A stretch of 14,125 nucleotides of DNA from WS-7 sp035635575 (lineage in GTDB: Bacteria; Eisenbacteria; RBG-16-71-46; SZUA-252): positions 1 through 14,125 of the forward strand of contig DASQAV010000045.1 in the NCBI GenBank assembly GCA_035635575.1, in the 5' to 3' direction. Positions within the stretch are counted from its first letter, which is position 1, and each line of letters begins with the position of its first letter. Position numbers and translations under genes: made by a program. The notes below the pieces were generated by a model, which did not search any database, was not told the DNA's origin, and was given only the letters and a program-made list of their open reading frames with translations. Shown here in pieces: positions 1 through 5,827 of this stretch.

Positions 1-8
1 CCTCCCGA

Positions 9-815
9 CTAGTTCACCGTCGGGAACTTGCAATTATGGTTGTTATGGGCCTTGATGAAGCTCAGGTCGATCGAGTTCACGATCCCGTTGTTGTCGAAAT
101 CCATCGAATACTTGTACGGGGTCCCGATCGCCGCCTGCACCGGCGCGATATCCAGAGAGTTGACCAACTCACCCTGGTTCGGCGCCGTCCCACGTCCGCC
201 CTGATGATCCAGGCTCTTCACGTGGGCCGTGTACGAGCCCAACGCCGACGCGGACGTCAACTTGCCCTGAAGCTTGAACCCCAGCACCATCACGGGAATG
301 TCGCCCGCGTACCCGCCCCACTTCCGGAACGGATCCCGCGTGGCCACACCAGGCTGCCCCGGCGTCGAGCCAAGCCACGTGATGTACGTCACGCCCGCTG
401 CGTCCGTCGGCGCATCCGCCTGAACGCACCGAACGTCCGGACAGCTGTTCAGCTGATTGAACTGGAAATTCGCGATGATAGAATCATCGCCCACGCCGCT
501 GAACCCCTGAGCCGGCGTCCCGCCATTGAACATGACGCACACGTCCGAGGCGGCAATCCCAGCGATCGGCGAACCGTCCGACGCCTGTACCACAACCTTC
601 AAACGCGAATTCAAACGCAATACCTGCGTCCCGTCATCATTCGGACAACGACGGGCCGTCGCGATCGCAACCGCGCCCTCCGACGGCGTCGTCACCGTCC
701 CGTTCTGAGGCACGAAGAACGACCGAGCAACATCCGGCACTCCTGCATAGGCAGCCGGGACGATCAGAACCGCGAGTACGGCCATCGCAATGCCCAGCTT
801 GGCCACTTTCAACAT
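9..815 (-). CDS. Secreted protein with a single C-terminal dockerin-like calcium loop
   Basis: Function is unknown; it is a predicted exported protein of 268 residues. Residues 1-24 form a classical signal peptide (MLKVAK, hydrophobic core, cleavage after AYA). The middle (about 65-205) looks like a beta-sandwich/Ig-like segment and has five cysteines in the mature part (57, 93, 125, 130, 262). Residues 239-250 read DFDNNGIVNSID, the D-x-D/N-x-D/N-G-x-x-N-x-x-D calcium loop of type I dockerin repeats, present once, followed by a short AHNNHNC tail. From memory, similar tails occur in large families of secreted proteins in Eisenbacteria-like genomes. The start is placed at the ATG at 815 because AGGAGG at 823-828 is 7 nt upstream; ATG at 818 and GTG at 821 are in frame but sit too close to it. 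It is transcribed alone from the promoter at 1045-1073. A single loop makes cohesin binding doubtful. Confidence 0.82.
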   Translation of the reverse strand: MLKVAKLGIAMAVLAVLIVPAAYAGVPDVARSFFVPQNGTVTTPSEGAVAIATARRCPNDDGTQVLRLNSRLKVVVQASDGSPIAGIAASDVCVMFNGGTPAQGFSGVGDDSIIANFQFNQLNSCPDVRCVQADAPTDAAGVTYITWLGSTPGQPGVATRDPFRKWGGYAGDIPVMVLGFKLQGKLTSASALGSYTAHVKSLDHQGGRGTAPNQGELVNSLDIAPVQAAIGTPYKYSMDFDNNGIVNSIDLSFIKAHNNHNCKFPTVN

Positions 816-1044
816 CATCACACCTCCTACGGTCTCAACTGCTGCGTACTAGCACAGGGATGTAGAGGTCTGCTGCACGTACACGAAGGTGGTAGGTCTT
901 GCCGTGGCGGTAAGAAACACCTCCTTTCGAGCAATCTATGTGATGATCTTTGGTCAGACTATTTGCAAGAGTCCCATAGGCTTGTTTCGGAGGGACTCTT
1001 ATCGAGCTGGTGGCGCTTGGCCGTCCTTCATCCGAACAGGAAAG
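816..1044 (-). promoter_or_regulatory. Long 5' leader of the secreted-protein gene
   Basis: This is the stretch of about 220 nt between the predicted promoter and the start codon. It has no convincing ORF on either strand. It holds a 9-bp perfect inverted repeat (967-975 with 992-1000, 16-nt loop). It also holds a second Shine-Dalgarno-perfect motif, AAAGGAGG, at 919-926, with no start codon at a usable distance. The functional ribosome-binding site is AGGAGG at 823-828. I do not recognise a known riboswitch class. Confidence 0.45.
967..1000 (-). other. Inverted repeat / hairpin in the leader
   Basis: AAGAGTCCC at 967-975 is the exact reverse complement of 992-1000, separated by 16 nt. No T-run follows on either strand, so it is not a typical intrinsic terminator. 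It lies about 40 nt inside the predicted transcript of the secreted-protein gene and could be a 5' stability hairpin, a protein-binding site or part of a regulatory leader. Confidence 0.5.
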
Positions 1045-1073
1045 AGTGTACCACGCACATCGAGCAAAGTCAA
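1045..1073 (-). promoter_or_regulatory. Sigma70-type promoter for the secreted-protein gene
   Basis: Read on the minus strand, TTGACT (1068-1073) is followed after exactly 17 bp by TACACT (1045-1050). These match the -35 and -10 consensus at 5/6 and 4/6 positions. Transcription would begin near 1038. It lies directly downstream of the hairpin that ends the upstream operon, which fits a new transcription unit. Confidence 0.65.
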
Positions 1074-1079
1074 GCGGAA

Positions 1080-1099
1080 GAACGCCCTAAAAGGCGTTC
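1080..1099 (-). terminator. Hairpin terminator after tRNA-Val
   Basis: A 7-bp perfect stem (GAACGCC with GGCGTTC, loop TTTTAG) starts 11 nt beyond the CCA end of the tRNA. The following bases, TTCCGCTT, are only partly T-rich, so termination could be weak. Its position between the end of the long operon and the next promoter supports a terminator or 3' processing role. Confidence 0.5.
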
Positions 1100-1110
1100 G
1101 GTGGGCAATT

Positions 1111-1186
1111 TGGTGGGCGAAACAGGGCTCGAACCTGTGACCCCTTGCGTGTAAGGCAAGTGCTCTACCAGCTGAGCTATTCGCCC
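1111..1186 (-). tRNA. tRNA-Val (anticodon UAC)
   Basis: A full 76-nt cloverleaf can be read on the minus strand. The acceptor stem is GGGCGAA/TTCGCCC, the D arm has AGCTGGTAGAGC, the anticodon stem is CTTGC/GCAAG with loop CTTACAC (anticodon TAC), and the T arm has GGTTCGAGCCC. The discriminator is A73 and CCA is encoded in the DNA. It decodes GUA and probably other GUN valine codons. Its 5' end lies only 6 bp after the stop codon of the DUF3098-like gene, and I see no clear promoter of its own, so it is probably processed from the operon transcript. Confidence 0.96.
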
Positions 1187-1192
1187 GGGGCT

Positions 1193-1426
1193 CTATTTGG
1201 CCAGGATCGCGATGGGGATCAGGACCAAATATCCCAGTAACAGCAGTATTGGAGCGAGGGTAATCGACCCCTTGGACAACGCGATGTATCCCGCGACGAT
1301 GACCAGGGCAGCCACCCCGAAAAGCACGTAATTCTTCTTCCCGAAAGGGAGATCCACGTCCGGGGGCTCGGAAGGACGCTGTCCCTGGCCCCGGCGCTGC
1401 CGGCGTATCTCCGCGGGCGTCGGCAT
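1193..1426 (-). CDS. Small two-helix membrane protein, DUF3098-like
   Basis: This is a 77-residue protein with a basic, proline-rich N-terminus, then LPFGKKNY (26-33), a first hydrophobic helix (about 33-50), a short SKGSITLAP turn and a second helix (about 56-74). The PFGKKNY entry into helix 1 and the ITLAPILLLLGY entry into helix 2 match my memory of the DUF3098 family, known mainly from Bacteroidota, whose function is unknown. The ATG at 1426 has AGGAGG at 1435-1440 with 8-nt spacing. Its start is 3 bp after the larE stop, and tRNA-Val begins 6 bp after its own stop, so it is the last protein gene of the operon. The family assignment is moderate; the membrane topology is clear. Confidence 0.8.
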   Translation of the reverse strand: MPTPAEIRRQRRGQGQRPSEPPDVDLPFGKKNYVLFGVAALVIVAGYIALSKGSITLAPILLLLGYLVLIPIAILAK

Positions 1427-1429
1427 GTC

Positions 1430-2305
1430 TCAGTCCTCCTGGATGCTGGGGGGCAGAGGGTCGGCTCTTCGGTAGCCCTTCGGGTCGATCTCCAGTTCCA
1501 GGAATCCTAGTTCCCGGACGATCATCAAGATAGCCTCTTTTTGCTCCGGCTGCTGGATCCGTGCCACCTCGCGGGGGTCCACCTCGATCCGCGCCTTCCG
1601 GCCCTCGTGGCGCAGGCGCACGATTCGGAGCCCCAATCGCTCCCGGAGCGCCGCCTCACCCAGCTCGATCTGCTTCAGCTTCTCCGGGGTGACTTCCGAT
1701 CCGTGGGGAATCCTGGAAGCCAGGCACGCGGACTGCGGCTTGTCCCAGACCCGAAGGCCCAGACGGCGCGCCAGCATGCGGATCTCGACCTTGGAGAACC
1801 CCGCCTCGAGCAGCGGCGCGCGCACACGATGCCGGTCGGCCGCGGTCATGCCGGGGCGGACGTCGCCCAGATCGTCCGTGACCGCGCCGTAGGCGATCGA
1901 GTCCCAGGACTCCTCCCGGGCCAGCGCCTCCAGCTTCTCGAAGAGCTCCGTCTTGCAGTGGTAGCAGCGGTCGGGGCGATTCGCGCGGTATTCCTCGCGG
2001 TCCATCTCCTCGGTCCGGATCACGCGCGCGGGAAACCCGCCCTCGCGGGCGAGGGAGAGCGCGTCCCTGAGCTCCGCTTCGGGCAAGGAAGGGCTCTGCG
2101 CGATGACGCCGCACGCGCGGTCTCCGAGCACGCGGTGGGATTCCGCGAGCAAGACCGCCGAATCCACACCGCCGGAGTAGGCGATGAGCACGCGGCCCAG
2201 CCCACGCAGGATCTTTTCCAGCCTGGCGCGCTTTTCCTCGAGCTCCTTCGCGAGCGCGGACCCCGGGCGGGCCGGCGTGAAGAAGGTGGCCGAGACCTCG
2301 GTCAT
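1430..2305 (-). CDS. larE: LarE-type ATP-dependent sulfur transferase (PP-loop)
   Basis: LarE adenylates and thiolates the carboxylates of pyridinium-3,5-dicarboxylate mononucleotide to build the nickel-pincer nucleotide cofactor of lactate racemase-type enzymes. The 291-residue length fits the family. The PP-loop SGGVDS is at 44-49. Three cysteines sit in family positions: C114 and C117 in RCYHCK, and C194 in KPQSACLASR. C194 corresponds to the sacrificial cysteine of the Lactobacillus enzyme. The additional CxxC pair is typical of LarE forms thought to carry a [4Fe-4S] cluster and use sulfur non-sacrificially. The ATG at 2305 overlaps the mltG stop (ATGA), implying coupled translation. No larA, larB or larC lies in the window, so the cofactor pathway is either completed elsewhere or this member serves another thiolation. 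Confidence 0.9.
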   Translation of the reverse strand: MTEVSATFFTPARPGSALAKELEEKRARLEKILRGLGRVLIAYSGGVDSAVLLAESHRVLGDRACGVIAQSPSLPEAELRDALSLAREGGFPARVIRTEEMDREEYRANRPDRCYHCKTELFEKLEALAREESWDSIAYGAVTDDLGDVRPGMTAADRHRVRAPLLEAGFSKVEIRMLARRLGLRVWDKPQSACLASRIPHGSEVTPEKLKQIELGEAALRERLGLRIVRLRHEGRKARIEVDPREVARIQQPEQKEAILMIVRELGFLELEIDPKGYRRADPLPPSIQED

Positions 2306-3570
2306 GGCTTCTCCGCGGCCGCGGCCTTCTTCTTGGCGGTGGATTTCGAGGAGGTCCTGGATGCCGCGGGCGTCTTCGAGGTCTTCGAGGTCGAGTGGCT
2401 CCTGGCGGGCGCCGTGGTCCCGGAGACCCGCCGCGGGCTTCTCCGTCCGGGAGCGCTCACGATCTCCGCCCGGCTCGCTCTTGCCGTGCTGTCGGGCGGA
2501 ACGATGAGCGCCGGTGGGGGGATCGGCCCGGAGAACTCGGGCGTCGATTCCATCCTGGCGATGGCGCGCACGTGCGCGACAGCGGCGACGTGCTCCGCCC
2601 AGGTCTTCGTGAAGATGTGGGTGCCGTCTCCGCGCGCCACGAAGTAGAGCTCGGTCGAGTCGGGGAGCGGGAAGAGAACCGCGTGCATGGCGGCGCGGCC
2701 CGGGCTCCCGATAGGGCCGGGCGGGATTCCGCGGTTGCGATACGTGTTGTAGGGCGATTTGACGTTCAAGTCGCTGTAGTAGACCCGGTTCTTGTAGATG
2801 CCCAGCGCGTACATCACGGTCGGATCGGACTGGAGCATCATACCCCGCTTGAGACGGTTGTAGAACACGGCCGCGATGCGCGCGCGCTCGGAGGACAGGG
2901 CGGTCTCGGCCTCCACGATGGAGGCCAGGGTGACGAGCTGGTGCATCGTGAGCCCCTGGCGGGCTCCGGGAAGGTTCATCTCCTCCTCGAAAACGCGGAG
3001 CGCCCGGTCCACCATCACGCGGGCCACCTCGTCGGGGGAGAGGAGCGGATAGAAGGGATAGGTGTCCGGGTAGAGGTACCCCTCCAGCCGCTCGGCGGGC
3101 ACGCCCAGCGAGGCAGCGAAGGCCGAGTCGCGCGTCAGCGCCAGAAAGCGCGAGGGATCGATCCTCGCCTGCGACGCGAGAATCTGCGCGACCTGCTCGA
3201 CACGGAGCCCCTCGGGGACCGTGACCATGTCCCGCTTCCCCATACCCGAGGAGAGCTGGTGGAGGATGCGGTAGATGCTCGCGCCGACGGGGATCGTGTA
3301 GCGCCCGGCCTTGAGGTTTCGGTCGTGCCCCAGGACCCGCGCCGCGAGGACGAAGAGCGTCGGGCTCTCCACGAGGCCGTTCGCCTTCAAGATCCCCGCG
3401 ATGGTCTCGACGCCGGCTCCCCGGGGGATCAGCACCTCGCGCGTCTGGAAATTCCGGGTCACGGACGCGGGGAAGAAGAAGATTCCCGAGAAGATCACTG
3501 CGCCGACGATCCCTCCCAGGATGAGGGTCCGGCGAATGCGATGGCGGCGCTTCACGCTTCGGCGCTCCAT
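2302..3570 (-). CDS. mltG: Endolytic murein transglycosylase MltG (YceG-like)
   Basis: MltG is an inner-membrane lytic transglycosylase that cuts nascent glycan strands and sets their length. The 422-residue protein has a basic N-terminus and one membrane anchor (about 13-34), a LysM-like segment (about 42-110), and the YceG catalytic domain (about 110-340). Visible motifs are EGYLYPDTY (163-171), LASIVEAET (215-223, catalytic Glu at 220), FYNRL, LQSDPTVMYALG (246-257), YNTYRNRGIPPGPI and the closing FVARGDGTHIFTKTWAEH. A low-complexity Ser/Thr/Ala/Lys/Arg-rich tail (about 360-422) follows the domain and is not part of the usual family. The ATG at 3570 follows ruvX by 16 bp with GAGGGG at 3583-3588 as ribosome-binding site, and the stop overlaps the larE start by four bases. 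Confidence 0.94.
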   Translation of the reverse strand: MERRSVKRRHRIRRTLILGGIVGAVIFSGIFFFPASVTRNFQTREVLIPRGAGVETIAGILKANGLVESPTLFVLAARVLGHDRNLKAGRYTIPVGASIYRILHQLSSGMGKRDMVTVPEGLRVEQVAQILASQARIDPSRFLALTRDSAFAASLGVPAERLEGYLYPDTYPFYPLLSPDEVARVMVDRALRVFEEEMNLPGARQGLTMHQLVTLASIVEAETALSSERARIAAVFYNRLKRGMMLQSDPTVMYALGIYKNRVYYSDLNVKSPYNTYRNRGIPPGPIGSPGRAAMHAVLFPLPDSTELYFVARGDGTHIFTKTWAEHVAAVAHVRAIARMESTPEFSGPIPPPALIVPPDSTARASRAEIVSAPGRRSPRRVSGTTAPARSHSTSKTSKTPAASRTSSKSTAKKKAAAAEKP

Positions 3571-3586
3571 GGGATTTCGCGCCCCC

Positions 3587-4018
3587 TCACGCTTCGGCGC
3601 CCTTGGACTTGCGGGGCCGGTCGAGCCATCTCTGTAGGATTACCGCGGCGGCACGCGCGTGCTGGCCGGAATCGTCCGCGCCCGCCCCTGTGCTCGAGCC
3701 CGGGGCGGCCTCGGCCTCGCGCGAGCTCATGCTTTCATCTACCAAGAACACGTCCAGGCCGGACTGCTTTCGCAGCGCGTGCGCGAAACGCTCCACGCGC
3801 CGGACCTCCTCGCGCCGCTCCTCCCCTTCGAGGCCCAACGGGACGCCCACCACGATCGTTCCGGCGTCCGCTTCCGCCGCGACCTCGGCGACCGCCGCCG
3901 GAGCATTTCGCACCGAGGTCACGTGAAGCACGCGAAGCGGCCTGGCGAGGATGCCCCCCTCGTCGCTGAGCGCGATCCCCAGATGCCGGAGCCCGAAGTC
4001 CACGCCTAGGACTCGCAC
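3587..4018 (-). CDS. ruvX: RuvX/YqgF family Holliday junction resolvase-like RNase H fold protein
   Basis: This family has a RuvC-like RNase H fold and is implicated in 16S rRNA 3'-end processing and possibly Holliday-junction cleavage. The 143-residue length is typical. VDFGLRHLGIALSD (6-19) carries the first catalytic Asp (D7), TIVVGVPLGLEG (54-65) is the second strand, and VDESMSSREAE (93-103) replaces the more common DERLTTxEA. In the last helix, where most members have DxxAAxxIL, this protein reads HARAAAVILQRWLD (120-133), so the usual Asp is His120. It begins with GTG at 4018 inside the end of rluD (13-bp overlap) with only a weak Shine-Dalgarno, so translation is probably coupled to rluD. 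Confidence 0.9.
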   Translation of the reverse strand: MRVLGVDFGLRHLGIALSDEGGILARPLRVLHVTSVRNAPAAVAEVAAEADAGTIVVGVPLGLEGEERREEVRRVERFAHALRKQSGLDVFLVDESMSSREAEAAPGSSTGAGADDSGQHARAAAVILQRWLDRPRKSKGAEA

Positions 4019-5007
4019 GTCAGCGCCTGAAGGACCGCCTCGAAGTCGGGCGGAACCCCCCGGCTGAGCTCCATCGGCTCGCCGGTTTCCGGATGGCGGA
4101 ACGCCAGACGCTCGGCGTGGAGGGCCTGATGATCGATCTCGGAGAGAAGGAGCGCCGCCTGGGAGCGCCGGCCCGGAGGAAGACGGAGCAAGGGACCTCT
4201 CCGCCCGCCGTACTCCGCGTCTCCGAACACGGGATGTCCCAGATGCGCCAGGTGCACGCGGATCTGGTGGGTGCGTCCCGTCTCCAGATTCAAGGTGAGC
4301 TCGGAGAGGTAGGGATAGACGCGCTCCACGCGGTACCGGGTCGCGGCGAAGCGTCCCCCGCGCGTGACCACCGCGAACTTCTTCCGGTCGCGGGAGCTTC
4401 GGGCGAGCGCCGCTTCGATGCGGCCTTCGGCGCGCGGCATGCGGCCCCAGACGAGCGCGCGGTAGGTGCGGCTCACCTCGCGCGCCTCCAGCTGACGCGC
4501 CAGCTCGCGGTGCGCCGCTTCCGTCCGTGCGACCAGGAGGAGTCCCGACGTTCCCTTGTCGATGCGGTGCACGATGCCCGCGCGCTCCGTGCCGGCGCTC
4601 GAGGGGAGCGCTCCGTAGCGGTGAAGAAGCGCATGGACCAGCGTTCCCGTGCGGTGCCCGGCGGCGGGATGGACCACCATGCCCGCGGGCTTGAAGATCA
4701 CGGCGAGCGACGGGTCCTCGTACACGACGTCGAGCGGGATGTCTTCGGGGAGAAGCCGGGTGGGGATGCGCCGGGGGCGCGTGACCTCGATCCGATCCCC
4801 GACCTTGACGCGGCGGCTGGCCCGCGCCGGCGCGCCGTTCACCAGCACGCAGCCCGCGTCGATGAGCTGCTGGATGGCCGACCGCGACAGCGAGTGCTCC
4901 ACCTCCGTCAGGAAGCGGTCCAGCCGCTCACCCGCGCGCGAAGTCGGAACGGGGTGGAGTTTCGAGATTGGAGTCGGTGCGCCCGGATCGGGCGAGATTC
5001 CAGGCAA
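4006..5007 (-). CDS. rluD: RluA/RluD-family large-subunit pseudouridine synthase
   Basis: The enzyme isomerises uridine to pseudouridine in 23S rRNA (RluD-type positions by analogy). It has 333 residues with an N-terminal S4 RNA-binding domain (about 25-80: GERLDRFL, SRSAIQQLIDAG, VLVNG, VKVGDRIEV) and a catalytic domain (about 93-315). The catalytic signature is GIVHRIDKGTSGLLLVA, with Asp150 as the nucleophile. Further family motifs are RTYRALVWG, ETGRTHQIRVHLAHLGHPVFGD (split across about 242-263) and LHAERLAFRHP. The only usable upstream initiator is TTG at 5007, since an in-frame TGA lies 6 nt before it and no ATG or GTG occurs before the S4 domain; GGGGGTG lies about 7 nt upstream. This gives an 80-bp overlap with the end of lspA. 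The exact rRNA site cannot be read from sequence. Confidence 0.9.
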   Translation of the reverse strand: MPGISPDPGAPTPISKLHPVPTSRAGERLDRFLTEVEHSLSRSAIQQLIDAGCVLVNGAPARASRRVKVGDRIEVTRPRRIPTRLLPEDIPLDVVYEDPSLAVIFKPAGMVVHPAAGHRTGTLVHALLHRYGALPSSAGTERAGIVHRIDKGTSGLLLVARTEAAHRELARQLEAREVSRTYRALVWGRMPRAEGRIEAALARSSRDRKKFAVVTRGGRFAATRYRVERVYPYLSELTLNLETGRTHQIRVHLAHLGHPVFGDAEYGGRRGPLLRLPPGRRSQAALLLSEIDHQALHAERLAFRHPETGEPMELSRGVPPDFEAVLQALTCES

Positions 5008-5437
5008 GCAGGATCACCCCCAAGGTGACGGCTGAGTCCGCGACGTTGAACACCGGCCACCGGACGGTGCCGAACCCCACGTCGATGAAATCGACGACCC
5101 TTCCCCAACGAATGCGGTCGATCAGATTGCCGAGCGCGCCGCCCAGGATACATCCCAGGAGCACGCGATTCAGGAAGCTGCGATACGCGTCGCGCGCGAA
5201 GAGGTAGAGCACGACCACGATCGCCAGCGCCGAGATCAGGATGAACGGCAGGCGGCTTCCGGGAAAGAGCCCGAAGGCCGCTCCGGTGTTGTGCACGAGC
5301 GTCAGACGCAGGAATTGCCCGATCACCGGGACCGGATCCCCCGGCAGAAGGCGCGCCGAGATGATCGCCTTGGTCACCTGGTCGAGCGCGAGCACCAGGC
5401 CCGCGCACGTGAGGAACGTCCCGAGCCGGGAAGTCAT
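4928..5437 (-). CDS. lspA: Lipoprotein signal peptidase (signal peptidase II)
   Basis: LspA is the aspartyl protease of the inner membrane that removes the signal peptide of diacylglyceryl-modified prolipoproteins. The 169-residue protein has four predicted helices (about 9-25, 64-82, 91-107, 131-148). Family motifs are LDQVTKAII (18-26), NTGAAFGLF (50-58), GGALGNLIDRI (99-109), VVDFID (114-119) and FNVADSAVTLG (130-140). Asp116 and Asp134 correspond to the catalytic pair. The ATG at 5437 was chosen because the protein then begins right before helix 1 and the codon overlaps the stop of the upstream zinc-finger gene (ATGA); a longer reading to 5551 only adds out-of-family sequence antisense-framed over that gene. 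Its tail runs 80 bp into rluD. Order ileS, traR/dksA-like, lspA, rluD is a familiar bacterial arrangement. Confidence 0.95.
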   Translation of the reverse strand: MTSRLGTFLTCAGLVLALDQVTKAIISARLLPGDPVPVIGQFLRLTLVHNTGAAFGLFPGSRLPFILISALAIVVVLYLFARDAYRSFLNRVLLGCILGGALGNLIDRIRWGRVVDFIDVGFGTVRWPVFNVADSAVTLGVILLAWNLARSGRTDSNLETPPRSDFARG

Positions 5438-5823
5438 CCGCGCGCGCTGTTCGACGCCCGCTCCTGCTTCTCCTGGCAATCCACGCAGAGGTTGGCCTGG
5501 GGCACGGCGTCGAGGCGCAGCTTGCCGATCTCCTTGCCGCACGACTCGCACGTGCCGTACTCGTTGCGGTAGAGGCGGCGAAGCGCCTCATCCACGCTGA
5601 TGAGCTGCCTTCCCTCGGCCGAGGCGAAGAGAAACGCCTTCTCGCGCTCCATTGCGTCGGTGCCCATGTCCGCCATGTGGAAGGAGTAGGCGGAAAGATC
5701 GCCCGAAGAGTCGCGCTGCGTCTGACCCATCGCCTTCTCCAGATAGCCGATCTGGCTCAGGAGCTTCTTGCGCTCTTCGATGAGCCGGTCTTCGAAATGT
5801 TTGAGATCCTTCTTGGTAAGCAA
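5434..5823 (-). CDS. TraR/DksA-family zinc-finger transcription factor
   Basis: Members of this family bind the secondary channel of RNA polymerase and modulate transcription, often together with ppGpp. The 129-residue protein starts with a charged coiled-coil segment (about 4-35), has the tip/turn DLSAYSFHMADMGTDAMERE (42-61) typical of non-E. coli members, and ends with the C4 zinc finger C92-x2-C95 ... C113-x2-C116 (CESCGKEIG ... CVDCQ). It is shorter than E. coli DksA (151 residues) and lacks a clear DxxDxA tip, so true DksA activity is uncertain. The start is TTG at 5823: AAGGAGG lies 8 nt upstream and ileS stops 5 bases before it. No ATG fits. It ends in a four-base ATGA overlap with lspA. 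Confidence 0.92.
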   Translation of the reverse strand: MLTKKDLKHFEDRLIEERKKLLSQIGYLEKAMGQTQRDSSGDLSAYSFHMADMGTDAMEREKAFLFASAEGRQLISVDEALRRLYRNEYGTCESCGKEIGKLRLDAVPQANLCVDCQEKQERASNSARG

Positions 5824-5827
5824 ACGC

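Noticed and set aside
849..920. 24-codon (including stop) minus-strand reading frame from the GTG inside GGAGGTG as a leader peptide
   Set aside because: The GTG overlaps the Shine-Dalgarno motif itself, leaving no spacing for initiation, and no other start codon lies nearby.
1101..1118. GCCCACC repeated just after the tRNA 3' end, resembling an attachment-site duplication
   Set aside because: Only 7 bp, directly adjacent, with no integrase or element in the window; chance is sufficient.
36..1154. Plus-strand ORF running over the secreted-protein gene, its leader and into the tRNA
   Set aside because: It is Arg/His-rich shadow sequence that crosses a tRNA gene, without a ribosome-binding site or family resemblance.
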